Shown piece after piece: positions 32,401 through 44,200 of a stretch of DNA of 64,000 nucleotides (positions are counted from its first letter, which is position 1; every line of letters starts with the position of its first letter). Below the pieces are notes generated by a model. It saw only the letters and a list, made by a program, of their open reading frames with translations. It searched no databases and had not been told where the DNA came from. The DNA comes from Apoda limacodes. Lineage: Eukaryota; Arthropoda; Insecta; Lepidoptera; Limacodidae. The translations under genes and the position numbers were made by a program. The stretch spans positions 8,548,273 to 8,612,272 of the forward strand of contig OX291561.1 of the NCBI GenBank assembly GCA_946406115.1. The letters are read 5' to 3'.

Positions 32401-34799
32401 AAAAGAGGTGATGTATCCAAAACTTTAATGCTTTAAATTATTTATTATTAATACACACAACCTTTCTTAAACTATAATATATTATACTACCTATGCATAA
32501 GTACTTTATAATTCTTTATTAAATACCTGTCAGCATTAATTGCTACAACATGATTATACAGCTCTTCTGCCCCGCCATCATGCCCAGCTAAATTGAAATA
32601 CGAATGATTGGTCAAATTCACAATTGTCTTCTTAGTGGTGGTGGAAATGAATTCTACGTGGAAAGAGTCATCGTCTTTGACCTCAAATGATATGTTCGTC
32701 ACCAAATCTCCTGGATAATTCTCTTCACCATCTTTGGAGTAATAGCTGAATATTACTTTATTACCGTCTACAGTTGTTTTCCAGTTTTTCTGCATAGAAG
32801 GAAGTATTTGAAATCATAAGAAATAAATTTATTTAACTGAGGAAGACACTGCAGTCCGTAATACATTTTACAACGACCACAGGCTTCAGGGCTTCAACAA
32901 ATCTTATTTATACACTGTATATTTTGATAAATTAAATAAATGCAAATAAATAACTGTTATATAATACATATATCTTTATCGTTTTACTAGTGTAACATCG
33001 ATTTATAATATTTATTTAAAATACCTAGACCAACTATAATTCTATTGATTCTAGTTCCATGATTGATTAATATTTTATATGGTTATTCATTAATGTATTG
33101 GCATGTATAACCAAACTGTTGACAACTTATAAATAACATGTACAAATTTTTGGATTTGGATTCTAAAATTTACATAATAATTGAATGCACCATATATAAG
33201 GAATATTACTAGAATTCCTCCTTATCACACTTTTATGCTTCCCAGTAAGATATTAAAAATGTTTATTTACATAATTGTTCAAGGGATCGTCCATAAATTA
33301 CTAGAATTCGTTAAAAAAATATCATGGGGTATTTAAATAGCAAAAAAGTGTAATAAGAAGAAATTCTAGAAATTTATAGATGGCGCCTTCAATAAGGTTC
33401 ATTGGAAGAAATCGCGATAATGCGACAAGTGCACCTTAGTGTACAAAGGTGTAAAGTTTAATTAAATTAAGACATCTTACTGGGATTAAGGCCGACTCCC
33501 GTCACATTACTTTCAATTGAGGGAATGTGTAAGGATAATTTTTTTTGTAGCTGAGCTATACGATTGTGTTGTTAGTCCTCCATATATTTTACTTATCTTA
33601 TGGCAATGACTTAGCGATCCATCTTACGTAGATGTATCCTGGTCGGCCCCGTGACTCAGTAGGTAATAATCCGACTGTTGAATCAAGGGGCATGGGTTCG
33701 ATTCCCGCACAAGACAAAAAATATTTTTTCTTTAGATTGGGTGTTTTCTATATATATTATATATGAATTTGTGTCTGTTCTCTAGAATCCATAACACAAG
33801 CTTTGCTTACTTTGGGATTAGACGGCGCTGTGTGTAATGTCCAAAAATATTTATTATTATTATCTTTGGGAGTTGTGGATGGTTATTATAGCATTTTGTG
33901 GCACAGATCTATCACGATATTTTCTTCACTGAGTCCGTGTCAAAAATCCGAACAAAGTTGAGAAAAATATCGAAGACACCGAGATCAAAGTGCAGGTCTC
34001 TGGATGAGAATCAGACGTTGAAACCAATTGTTTCTGTAATACGAATCATATTGCTAAATAGTCTTACTTGGGAAAAGAGCCACTTACCATATCAAACCCT
34101 ACTATACCGCCATGCAAATGGTCCTTGCCTACATTCTGCGCCACATGGTAAGTAACATTGTCTATTACAAAGCTGGCACCAGCAATCCTGTTAGCACACC
34201 TTCCAATTGAGGCTCCCAGGTGAGGTTCGTTCCTAGAGATGTAGCTTTCAAGATCATCGAAGCCAAGAACCACATCAGCGGTCATACCATTCTTGTCAGG
34301 AACCTGAAATTTCAAAATTGAGATGGAACTTATATAAGTTATAAATAAGAATAGTTAATGGTTTATGTCTTATGGTTGTCTTATGTAATGTATGAAATAA
34401 ATAGGTTTTGAATTAAGAAAATTTTTGTTTGAGGTTCCCTATCTACCGTATTATATTTTCTGTTCGGTTATATAATTGTTAGTTATTATTAGACTGATTG
34501 CTATGTATAAGAGACGTAGTTGAAGCTATATTTATTATAAACTCTATTGTTTTTATATCAACATGGATTTGCAACTTCTACTATGAAATAACACTTCAAA
34601 CATGTTCATATCAGCAAATTTAAAAAACTTATTTAAATGTTTAAACTTGTTGACTTACCTGTACAGACTGAATAATGGCACCATAGGAAATAGCAGTGAG
34701 AGAGAACCCACTCTTGGTCCGCCAGGTGAACGCTTTAACCTGTTCGTCATCAACCTGCCGTCCTTGTGGCGCGAAAAGGGATTCAGTTAACTCCACCAT
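29431..34799 (-). CDS. GALM: aldose 1-epimerase (galactose mutarotase), five exons, 363 aa
   Basis: Cytosolic enzyme that interconverts alpha and beta anomers of galactose and glucose, feeding the Leloir pathway. Exons in transcript order: 34799-34659, 34303-34088, 32789-32527, 31391-31235, 29745-29431. All introns are GT-AG. The joined 1,092 nt are open to the stop. Family motifs in order: GASIGRCANRIAGASF, KDHLHGGIVGFD (catalytic His111), NLTNHSYFNLAG (His181), DDNFCVS, YSDQPGVQLYT, and HGAFCLETQKYPDA with the catalytic base Glu318. The length is slightly above the roughly 340 residues usual for the family. The start MVELTESLF is the first in-frame ATG of exon 1. The gene converges on vermilion and is transcribed in the same direction as the peptidase genes to its right. 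An A-tailed LINE fragment sits in its last intron. Confidence 0.95.
29841..30029 (+). mobile_element. A-tailed LINE 3'-end fragment in epimerase intron 4
   Basis: Starts at 'aggttttctgcaaggacta' (the codons after WNELPAK in the parent), continues to 'ccaccttagtggtata', and ends in about 20 A residues. Almost identical to the ends of both long copies, so a recent insertion. It lies antisense to the epimerase gene. Confidence 0.9.
30095..30560 (+). mobile_element. 'gggttccgt' repeat
   Basis: Opens 'tttttagggttccgttacc' and closes 'tacgactcgcacttcgccgg'. A diverged member of the family also seen at 22,808 and 35,163. It lies in epimerase intron 4. Confidence 0.5.
33641..33865 (+). mobile_element. 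tRNA-derived SINE in epimerase intron 2
   Basis: Head 'cgtgactcagtaggtaata' (A-box-like) and 'gggttcgattcccgcac' (B-box-like). Body 'ttgggtgttttctatat' and 'cacaagctttgcttacttt', then 'gtgtgtaatgtccaaaaat' and an (ATT)n tail. The same family as 8,449 and 57,666. Confidence 0.85.
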
Positions 34800-36964
34800 T
34801 TCTTATTGAGTTTTTGCTGCAAGTTTGTGTAAATTTAAGTTACATGTATTTTTGAATCTATCTACCTATATTTTTTAAATTAATGTCCTAGGAGACATTT
34901 TTTATTTCATGGGAATGGGTTTTGTCCTAAACTTCATTCTTATTTCTACTGTTTGTACTGCGTTTGTAGATCATCTATATATACCAATATTTAATAAATG
35001 TTACTTAAAAATATGAGGTTTAATTCTATAAGTCTACCTTCAAGTATCTTCAATAAACAATACTTAGGATAAAATATTTACGGGAATGTTCAGAATAAAT
35101 AAATACAAATGAAGATCATTAAATTGATCGCTGAAAGTATAACAATAAAAATGTGTCTCTTGGTTTTTAGGGTTCCCAAAGAGTTAAAAACGGGACCCTA
35201 TCACTAAGATTCCGCTGTCCGTTCATCTGTCCGTCCTCCTGTCACCAGGCTTTATCTCATGAACCATGATACTAAGACAGTTGAAATTTTACAGAAGATA
35301 TATTTCTGCTGCTGTTATAACAACAAATACTAAAACACAGAATAAAATAGATATTTTTGGGGGCTCCCATACAAAAAACGTGATTTTTTTGCTCGGTTTT
35401 GCTCGATATTGATAATAGCAACAGGTACGCTTGAAATATTGACAAAATATTCAGTTATATATTCACTTTAAAAATAAATAGTTAAATAAAAATAAAATAA
35501 ATATTTAAGGGAGGCTCCCATACAACAAACGTGATTTTTTTGCCGTCATTATAGATAATAGTACGGAACCCTTCGTGCGCGAATCCGACTCGCACTTTGC
35601 CGATTTTTTTTATTCATAACACTAAAAGGCTTTACGACACCCTAAATAACAATTATTCATTTTTTCCTTTACAATGCCTAGAAATATTTTTTATTTAACA
35701 CTGAAGTACTTTAGTTACTGAAATATGTAATAATATTAAACATATCATCAAAAAACAGAAATAAATCATGTTTGTTTTTAAATTTGGTCTGCCCAGCTAA
35801 AAAACTTTTAAATTGTATCCAATTGACTAAATTAAGAGCTGAAACTTCACGTTCATTACAACAAACATTAAAAAAGTAGTATATGTGATAATATAGCGAG
35901 TAAACATATTTATCTGATTATTTTTATAGACGCTTGCTAAAATAAAAGTATATAAAAAAATATTAAAAACCGGTCACAAACAACCGTATATATTTAAATA
36001 CAAAGACAATTATCGTAAAACATTAACTTACATGCGTCCAGCTACGACCTCTGCTTGCAGTGAACTAAGAGAAGTTATCGCCAAAAGCAATTTATAACAA
36101 TGAAGTTAGCAACCACAAAATGTTGATAATTTTCTGCTAGAGGGAACTCACTTGTACGTATCTTAGCATACACTGTGGTTTTGTAGAACTAAGGATGAAG
36201 TTTCACTATAAAGCTGGAGTTAAAAAATATATATAGCTGCAACCCCATATACTATAATTAATTAATTACTATGACACTACAAAGTAAAGCGTTATCATCC
36301 GATTCTAAAAAAATGTACTTACTAATGTACTATTAGTATATATATACTAATGTTTTCATATCTTTCAAACACATCGTCAGCTAATTTTAAAGGAACAATA
36401 TTTTTTTCTTTTTTTTTTTATTGTATTTATAATTGAAAGAACTTATTTAGAGAAAAGGTTTTGCTGTTTAAAAGGGAACAACACTCACTTCAAGTCATTT
36501 TAATTTGTATTCCGTTTTGCCTAAATATCAAAAGTATTTTATTTTAAAAAATACTAATAGTACCTATTATGTACATATTTACCTTTAATGTATTGAAAAA
36601 AATATCAAATAAAATAGTTACATAAGTGTACACAAAAATGTATAATAGCCCTCTTTTTTAAAAACAACTACGGGCCTGGTAGTTAGGTAGGGCCGTAGTG
36701 TTTTTAATGGACATACGGGACGGGTACACTCATTAAAAATAGGCCTGTGAGACCTTAATACATATAGAAATACCAAACAGGTACTTTTTTAGGTAGCAAA
36801 ACAACCGCATAACTCGCTTCGGCTTTAAGTGTGACACATACCTAAAGCCATCATGATATCTGTTACAACCTAAATGTTTACAATTCCTCAATAAAATTGT
36901 AGCAAAGATAAGATAGCGGTCATATTAGTGATAGGCAGAATAAATGGTCATCGTCTCATACGGT
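34800..36964. other. upstream region of the epimerase gene, mostly repeats
   Basis: Any epimerase promoter would lie just right of 34,799 on the minus strand; I see no clear TATA box. The rest is AT-rich, with a 'gggttccgta' element at 35,163-35,612 and no recognisable gene. Confidence 0.45.
35163..35612 (+). mobile_element. 'gggttccgta' repeat, nearly full
   Basis: Starts 'ttttagggttcccaaagag', contains 'gggaccctatcactaagat', and ends 'gtacggaacccttcgtgcg' followed by 'cgaatccgactcgcacttt'. The outer GGGTTCC and inner GGAACCC are inverted. No coding capacity. Confidence 0.65.
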
Positions 36965-36967
36965 CTT

Positions 36968-37165
36968 TTTTTTATACCACTAAGGTGGTAAATAAGCTTA
37001 CGGTCCGACTGATATGAAGCTGTTACCGTAGCCTATGGAGACCTGCTACACCAGGGGCATAACCCCCGCGTTGCAGACTTCTTTCTTAAAGTACCCCATA
37101 ATATAGTCCCAAAAGAAAACCTTTGCAGGGAGCTCATTCCACAACCTAAGCGTCCGCGGCACGAA
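36968..37165 (-). mobile_element. LINE 3'-end fragment
   Basis: Minus-strand LINE tail beginning at 'tataccactaaggtggtaaa' and running into C-terminal codons near 'gagctcattccacaacctaa'. Confidence 0.8.
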
Positions 37166-37180
37166 GTTCCTTTTATCATT

Positions 37181-37687
37181 CATGAAGTTTGCCACTGTGC
37201 TGAAGGTAGACTTTCTAGAATGAATATTTGTAGAACGGTCCCAAGTTACAAATATTCAGCGACTTTCCTCGTACATGACCAAATCTGGTAGGAGGTCGTC
37301 ATTCATTGTAACATTGTTCATCTTTAAACCTTAAAAAAACAGTGGTTTCAGAGGAGCGGTTGTGGAATGAGATCCCTGCCAAGGTTTTCTCTAAGGACTA
37401 CAGTATGGGGTTCTTCAAGAAAGTAGTTATTGGATTTTTGAAGGGTCAACAATGCGCGAGTGATACCCCTGGTGTTACACGTCTATAAGCCACGGTGGAC
37501 GCTTACCATCGGGCGGACCATGTGCTTGTTTGCCAACTTAGTGGTATTAAAAAAAAAAAAAATCTTACCATTTTCTTAATTCTCTAAACACTTCTAAGGA
37601 AGGCATTTTCAAAATTTGAAGCCGAATCCTTATCTAAAATCAGCTTTAAAGTTCAACTTCATGAAGTTTGCCACTGTGCTGAAGGTA
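37181..37687 (+). repeat. 28-bp direct repeat pair
   Basis: 'atgaagtttgccactgtgct' followed by 'gaaggtag' occurs at 37,181-37,208 and again at 37,660-37,687. The two copies bracket a LINE fragment. The origin is unknown; it could be a target-site or another repeat family. Confidence 0.7.
37340..37563 (+). mobile_element. LINE 3'-end fragment with A-tail
   Basis: Plus-strand tail: 'ggttgtggaatgagatccct', 'aagtagttattggatttttg' and the 3' UTR ending in 12 or more A. It lies head to head with the fragment at 36,968. Confidence 0.85.
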
Positions 37688-38239
37688 GGCGGCGGTAGTT
37701 ACCAGCGCGGTAACGCTAAAATGGCGAACCGAGCTTCGTTGGCTAGAACCGATTTGAATAAATATAATTATCTAAACCATGAAAATATAGTAGGCTAATT
37801 AATATATGGCCGGCCACTCTCCACCCAATGAGAATATAATCACTACGTTTTTCCCCACCGCTCTCTCAAGTCATAAAATGAGTAATAGTTGTGACGTCTT
37901 AAGTCGACTCCGCTAATCCAGTGACTGGTCTCATAATACATAATAGGTTTGGGTATCTCAACCACCTGTGGAAGACATAGAATAAGGTATATAAGCTGGG
38001 TAAAAATGTTTTTATACCTTTTTTATGTGGATCAAAATGTAACAAGATTTTAATGATATCACTATTTTTCGAAGGATTTTTGCCAAAGGCCATTAAATAA
38101 AAGAAAAATAAAAAAACAGATATTTTAGAAAAAAAATTAATTATTTAATTTCATCAAATCCACGACGAAAAGCAAATAGCAAAATTTGTTAAATAACATA
38201 TATTGAAAAACCTAAAATATAAGTATTCATACAATAGGA

Positions 38240-41200
38240 TTAAGGGTTTTTCTTAACATCAAAATAAAACACATCGCTAGCGATAACACAAACATTATTT
38301 CCAATAGCTACGTAGACGTACCCGTGGTCTCCAAAATCTACTCCCCACGAGTTTCTAACGATGTAGTAGGGAATTGGCGCAGTCAAATCATAGCCCACTA
38401 TTTGAACCGCATGGTTCACATATTTGCCTCTGAAATAATTTGATTATGGGTTAAGTATCTAACTAAACTTAAATTTTGATATCTAAGTTGACACTATTTG
38501 GCTAACTACACCCTTTGTTCACAAAATTTGGTATTAAGTTGGTTAATGTATTGAAGGTCCGATATTAAAGTTAATTAAACTAAAGTATCTATATCCAACT
38601 CGGATTTATAGTTTGTTATCAAAATTGACTCAACAATCTCATGAGTCCCCACCGTTGGGGCATGGCCTTCCCTCATTTCGGGCGAAAGCTATTTGGGCCA
38701 TATAGTCCATACGCGGGCCTAGTGCGGATTTTGGACCTGCAGATATCCTCACGATGATTTCCTTTATTAAAAAGCCACTAATGTAAATATTAAAAGTCAT
38801 TGCTACACGCCTGGCTCAAACCTACGCCCCTCAGAGCGCGAGGCGGATACCGAAACCACGAGGCCACCACCAACCTAACTAAAATAATATTATTTCATAT
38901 TATTAAAACTTCTTTTAGTTTAAAAAAGAAATTATAATGTGGTGATATAATTATGAAAATTACTGGTATAAGAGTTCATAAATACGACTCACACTTGCCA
39001 CTGCGTTAGGACTCCCATATACGCCTGCCCAACTAAGAAAGTGGTTCTTGAGAATACCAAGTAGTTGGAAAGTCTGGTTCTCGCACAGAGGGGCGGAGTT
39101 TGACACGGTGGATCCGTAAAAATAATTTGGTGAAGAAAAAACAACGTAATGAAAACAGCATCTTTAAAAACACGGCTAAGTGCGAGTCAAAATCCCGCAC
39201 CGAGGGTTTCGTACCACCACAAAACGCACAAGCCCGACTGAGCGAGGCACCGGTTTTTATAATTTGTTGCTTTACAATAGACCTTACACTTTAATATTCC
39301 AAGTGTAAAGCTTGTCAAACATATTTCTTTCATACATAAACCCTTTAAATTTCCCTTAAAAGTATTTGGTAGTGAACTCGCTATAATAAAATAAAATACA
39401 TATTATTTAACTGTTTTAGAATTTACCTAGCTACCTAGGCTTAGTATTAGGGCTCCGTTGGAACCCTTTGGGCAACCCTATAAATGGCAGATGAAGTTCG
39501 CTCAAAAGCATTGGACCTGCGTTTGCCTGCGTGGTGAACTACTGCCCAACAACAGAAGAACTATAACCATGTTGTTGGTACTATACAATATTGAAATGAA
39601 TATTTCGACCATAAGAATAGGTAGGTACATAAAAAAGGACAGAAGAAACACTCATAAAGATAACTTCCTTTGTAAATAAATGCCTCTGTAAAACACATCT
39701 TATCTGCCGACTTTTTATAAGTTGGTAAGTATGAGACAGTTAGAATACCTAGGTTTTTTATACCACTAAGGTGGCAAATAAGGTAACGATCCACCTGATG
39801 GTAAGCGGTCACCAGATCCTATACGGACGCTTGAAACAGTAGGAGCATCACTTCACATCACTAGTTGCAGACCTTTAGAAAAATCTAATAACTTTCTTAC
39901 TACCCCATATTAGTAGTCCTTTAAGAAACCCTTGTCAAGGAGCTCATTCCACAACATAAGCGTTCGCAGTAGGAAGTTCCTCTGAAACAGCACTGAACGT
40001 GAGCATTTAGGTTCTAAGGAGTAAGGATATATACCCTGCCAATGGCAAGCGGTGCGATGGTAGAAAGAAGCCGTGGGCATCATTTCGAATAATTCAAAAC
40101 ACATCCTATCAAACAATTTTAAAGGGCCAAGGAAGTACATTTGAAATTAAATTAAATTATAGATTACTCGAATGCCTACGAATCACGTCTACACACACAA
40201 AGATAATATAACTACTTACTCGCAGTTGAAATGAATAACTCTTCGCATGTAGTACTGCCAGGAAAAGGCGTTCACCAGAGCTACGACTGGTCCATGGTTG
40301 GCTATTATGTTTAGCAAATCCGTAGTTTCTGGTATGGCACTACACAAAAAACATTAAACTATTTCCTAACCTATATTTCAAAGTCATAACTATTTACTAA
40401 CTAGAGAACTAATTTACTAACTAGAAATGTCAGTAAGGCTTGTAAAAAATAAGACCACCGTCGATCGGTTTCCGTAACCCCAAAACGTTTAACCTCTCTA
40501 TATATTATCAAAATAGAGACGTTTCCTAAAATTCATTATACATTACATAGACAGACATAATCTGATTTTAATGAACTGTGTTATGCTGGGTATGTATATA
40601 TGTATTAGCCTACTCCGTCTCAGTGGATGCGACTCTTGGCTCCTCGGACCACTGTCTCGTTCGGACTCAAGTGTCATGCACACAACCCGATCCTTCTGGG
40701 CCAACTAATTGGCGTCGTGTGTGGCACTATAAGTCGGCAGACTGGGATGGATTGCGAGAATTTTACGCATCGTACCCGTGGAGGCAGATCTGCTTTAACT
40801 CAGAAGATCCTGACGTCTGCGCAGCCGCAGTCACTGAGACAATCCTTGCTGGTATGGAATGCTATATTTCTAACCCGCGAGTAGCTGCCGGCGTCAAAAA
40901 ACGACCATGGTTTAATAGGTCTTCCAGAAAAGCTAAAATTCTTAAGCAAAATGCATATGAGGCTTGGACCACGGCTCGTTTTAATAAGGATCCGAATATT
41001 TCTGAGTTAAAACGCAAATTAAATGCTGCCTCGAGGTTCAGTAAGAAAGCAACTGCCAGAGCAAAATTCCAATTCATCGGCATAATAGGTGGGCGACTTG
41101 CGAGCTATCCTTCTGGGAGTCGTGCTTTCTGGTCACTTGCCAAAGCTGCCGAAGGGAACTTCTGCCAGTCGTCGTTACCACCACTGCGAAAGACCGATGG

Positions 41201-44200
41201 TGACTTGGCCCATAGTGCTAAAGAGAAAGCCGATCTACTGGGCAGTCTCTTTGCTTCGAACTCAAATATGAACGATGAAGGCGCTGTACCACCTACTATA
41301 CCGTGGTGTGGTAAGACCATGCCGGAAATCTCCATAACGCAGCGGGAGGTCAGGCGGGCGTTGCTCTCTTTAGACGTTCATAAGTCGAGTGGGCCAGACG
41401 GTATACCAGCAGTGGTGCTTAAGCAGTGTGCTCCTGAGTTATGTCCTGTACTCACGCGCCTCTTCGCGCTTTCCTACCACACTAGGCAATTTCCGTCTTC
41501 ATGGAAGACTGCGAATGTGCACCCGGTGCCCAAAAAGGGCGATAGATCAGATCCATCGAATTACAGGCCTATCGCTATTACCTCTCTCCTCTCTAAGGTG
41601 AATGAGCGTGTGATCAACACACAGCTTCTAAGATACCTAGAAGTACACAATCTGGTCAGTGACCGTCAATATGGCTTTCGCCACGGTCGCTCGACTGGTG
41701 ACCTTCTAGTGTATCTCACACACCGATGGGCACTAGCCATTGAGAGTCATGGGGAGGCATTGGCATGTAGCCTGGACATAGCGAAGGCGTTCGATCGGGA
41801 CTGGCACCGCAGTCTTCTATCGAAGTTGCCATCTTACGGAGTGCCCGAGGGTTTGTGCAAATGGGTGGCTAGCTTTTTGCCCGGCAGACGCATACGAACC
41901 GTAGTTGACGGTAGTTGCTCTGATAGCATGGACATTAATGTTGGTGTCCCGCAAGGCTCTGTGCTGTCTCCTACGCTGTTTCTACTGCATATCAATGACA
42001 TGTTGGACATCAACAACATACATTGCTATGAAGATGACAGTACTGGAGACGCTTTTTACACGGGTCGTGCAAACATCCCTCGTTCCGTTGTAGAGGAAAA
42101 CCGCGGAGAACTTGTGTCTCAAATCGAGACCACACTTTCCCAGGTCTCTGACTGGGGACGGGTAAACTTGGTCCGATTTAACCCTACAAAGACACAAGTG
42201 TGCACGTTCACCGCTAAGAAAACTCCATTCACTGTGGTCCCATTCCAGAACACTCCCCTCTCCATCTCCAAGAGCATTGGGATCCTTGGTGTCGACATCT
42301 CCAGCGATGTTCAGTTCCGAGATCATTTACAAGATAAGGTGAAGCTGGCGTCCAAAAAACTTGGTGTACTCAACAGAGCGAAGCAGTACTTCACGTCGGG
42401 GCAAAGGTTGTTACTTTACAAGTCGCAAGTTCGGCCCCATATGGAGTACTGCTGCCATCTCTGGGCAGGTGCACCCGAATACCAGCCAGTACCAGTGCGG
42501 TTTCAGAGAAACTTCCTCCCGCGAACGCTTAAGTTGTGGAATGAGCTCATGCCAAGGTTTTCTGCAAGGACTACAGTATGGAGTTCTTCAAGAAAGAAGT
42601 TATTAGATTTCTGAAGGGTCAGCAACGCGCAAGTGATACCCCTGGTGTTGCAAGCGTCCATAGGCTACGGTGACCGCTTCCCATCAGGCGGGCCGTAAGC
42701 TTGTTTGCCACCTTAGTGGTATAAAAAAAAAAAAAAAAAAAAAAAATTTATAAAATTTTGTGAGTGTGTGTGTGTGAATTAGTATTCCTGTTACTCTTTC
42801 TCGCCACAACAACTGAACCGATTCGGCTGAAATTTGGAATGGAGATAGCTTATACTGTGAATAAACATCTTTATCTTGGTGATTTTGTCTGGTTATAATT
42901 TGTAACTTACCCGATTTTACTCTCAAGTTTTACATTGTATAAAAAATACCACTCGTATTATTGACCGTCAAACGTAACGGGTTCCGTGGCCAAATGCCAG
43001 AAACGGTACCCTTTATAACGGAGTTTCGTCATATCTGTACGTCCGTCACAGCCTCAAATTCCGCCATCTTAACATTGATTCTGTAGAAATTTTATGTAAA
43101 CCGCCAAAAAGTTTTGTAGTAAAATTGAGAACAAATATATTTAAGGAGAGCTCTCCATATATTGAACTGAGGAAATTATTCCTCTATCTCTATCTATATA
43201 TAGAAGAGAGATGATAAGAAATATTGAAATGAGTTATAGCAACTTAACCGGGCAATTCTTTCTCGTTCACGAAATTGTTACAAACCTATTTTACTTACCA
43301 CCTCCTTCTAAAGCTAGCCAGTCTAAACCCCTTATCGGAGTGAGGTCTGCAAGCTTCATTAATAAATTTGAGAGGATAGTCAGCTTCAGACACCACAGTA
43401 AGCTTGGTCTCACACATATAGTCCAATGCTTTGAAGATGCTGCCGCCGTAACAGCCACGGTTGTACGGAATACAGTCCAGAACTTCCTACAACAGTAGAT
43501 AACTGTATATTAAGAAAAAAACAAAGGATTTCATTTTATTTCTGATTGTTTTAAACAAATTAAATGAAAAAACCACTTACAATTTACACTGCGCCTTAAG
43601 AGCGCGATATAGGCTAGTACTAATATCTGTAATACTAACGCTAGCCTAGAATACACATGCCAGTAGCTTGTACAATGGCTTGCCAGCTACCTGCATGCCC
43701 ATAACTGTCTCGTACATTAAAACTTTTAAGTATGCGCTTGCCTCGTCTGGCGCACTTTGCAAGTACGTAGCTGGCATTCCACTGTGCAAGTTACTGGAAA
43801 GTGAATTCTGGGCTAATGTGAATATACTTACTAAGTCATTCAAAACACATTTTCATACACACTACATGAGATGTATTTGTTCCATACTTCATGCATTAGT
43901 AATTCATACAATCATGCCTTATAACTTTATGTTTTTATGTACTTAGTCACATTTTTTGATACTTTACTAAATAATTTAACTGACTTTTATAACAACTTAA
44001 TCCAATATACGGTCACCGCAGCCTAAAGACGCTTGCAACATCTGGGGCATCACTCGAAAGCTGCTGACCCAATAAAAAATCTAATAACTTCTTTATTGAA
44101 GAATTCCATACTGTAGTCCTTGGTAGGGAGCTTATTACACAACCTAAGCGTTTGTAGAATAGTCCTAGGTGTACGCAAAAAAAAACTGGGTTTTTTTTAA

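Noticed and set aside
33641..33730. Possible tRNA gene
   Set aside because: A- and B-box-like motifs are present but acceptor and anticodon stems do not form; it is the head of a SINE.
33898..34155. 85-codon plus-strand open frame
   Set aside because: It overlaps epimerase exon 2 in antisense; the minus strand carries the real motifs.
43211..43498. 95-codon plus-strand open frame
   Set aside because: It is the opposite strand of peptidase 1 exon 4.
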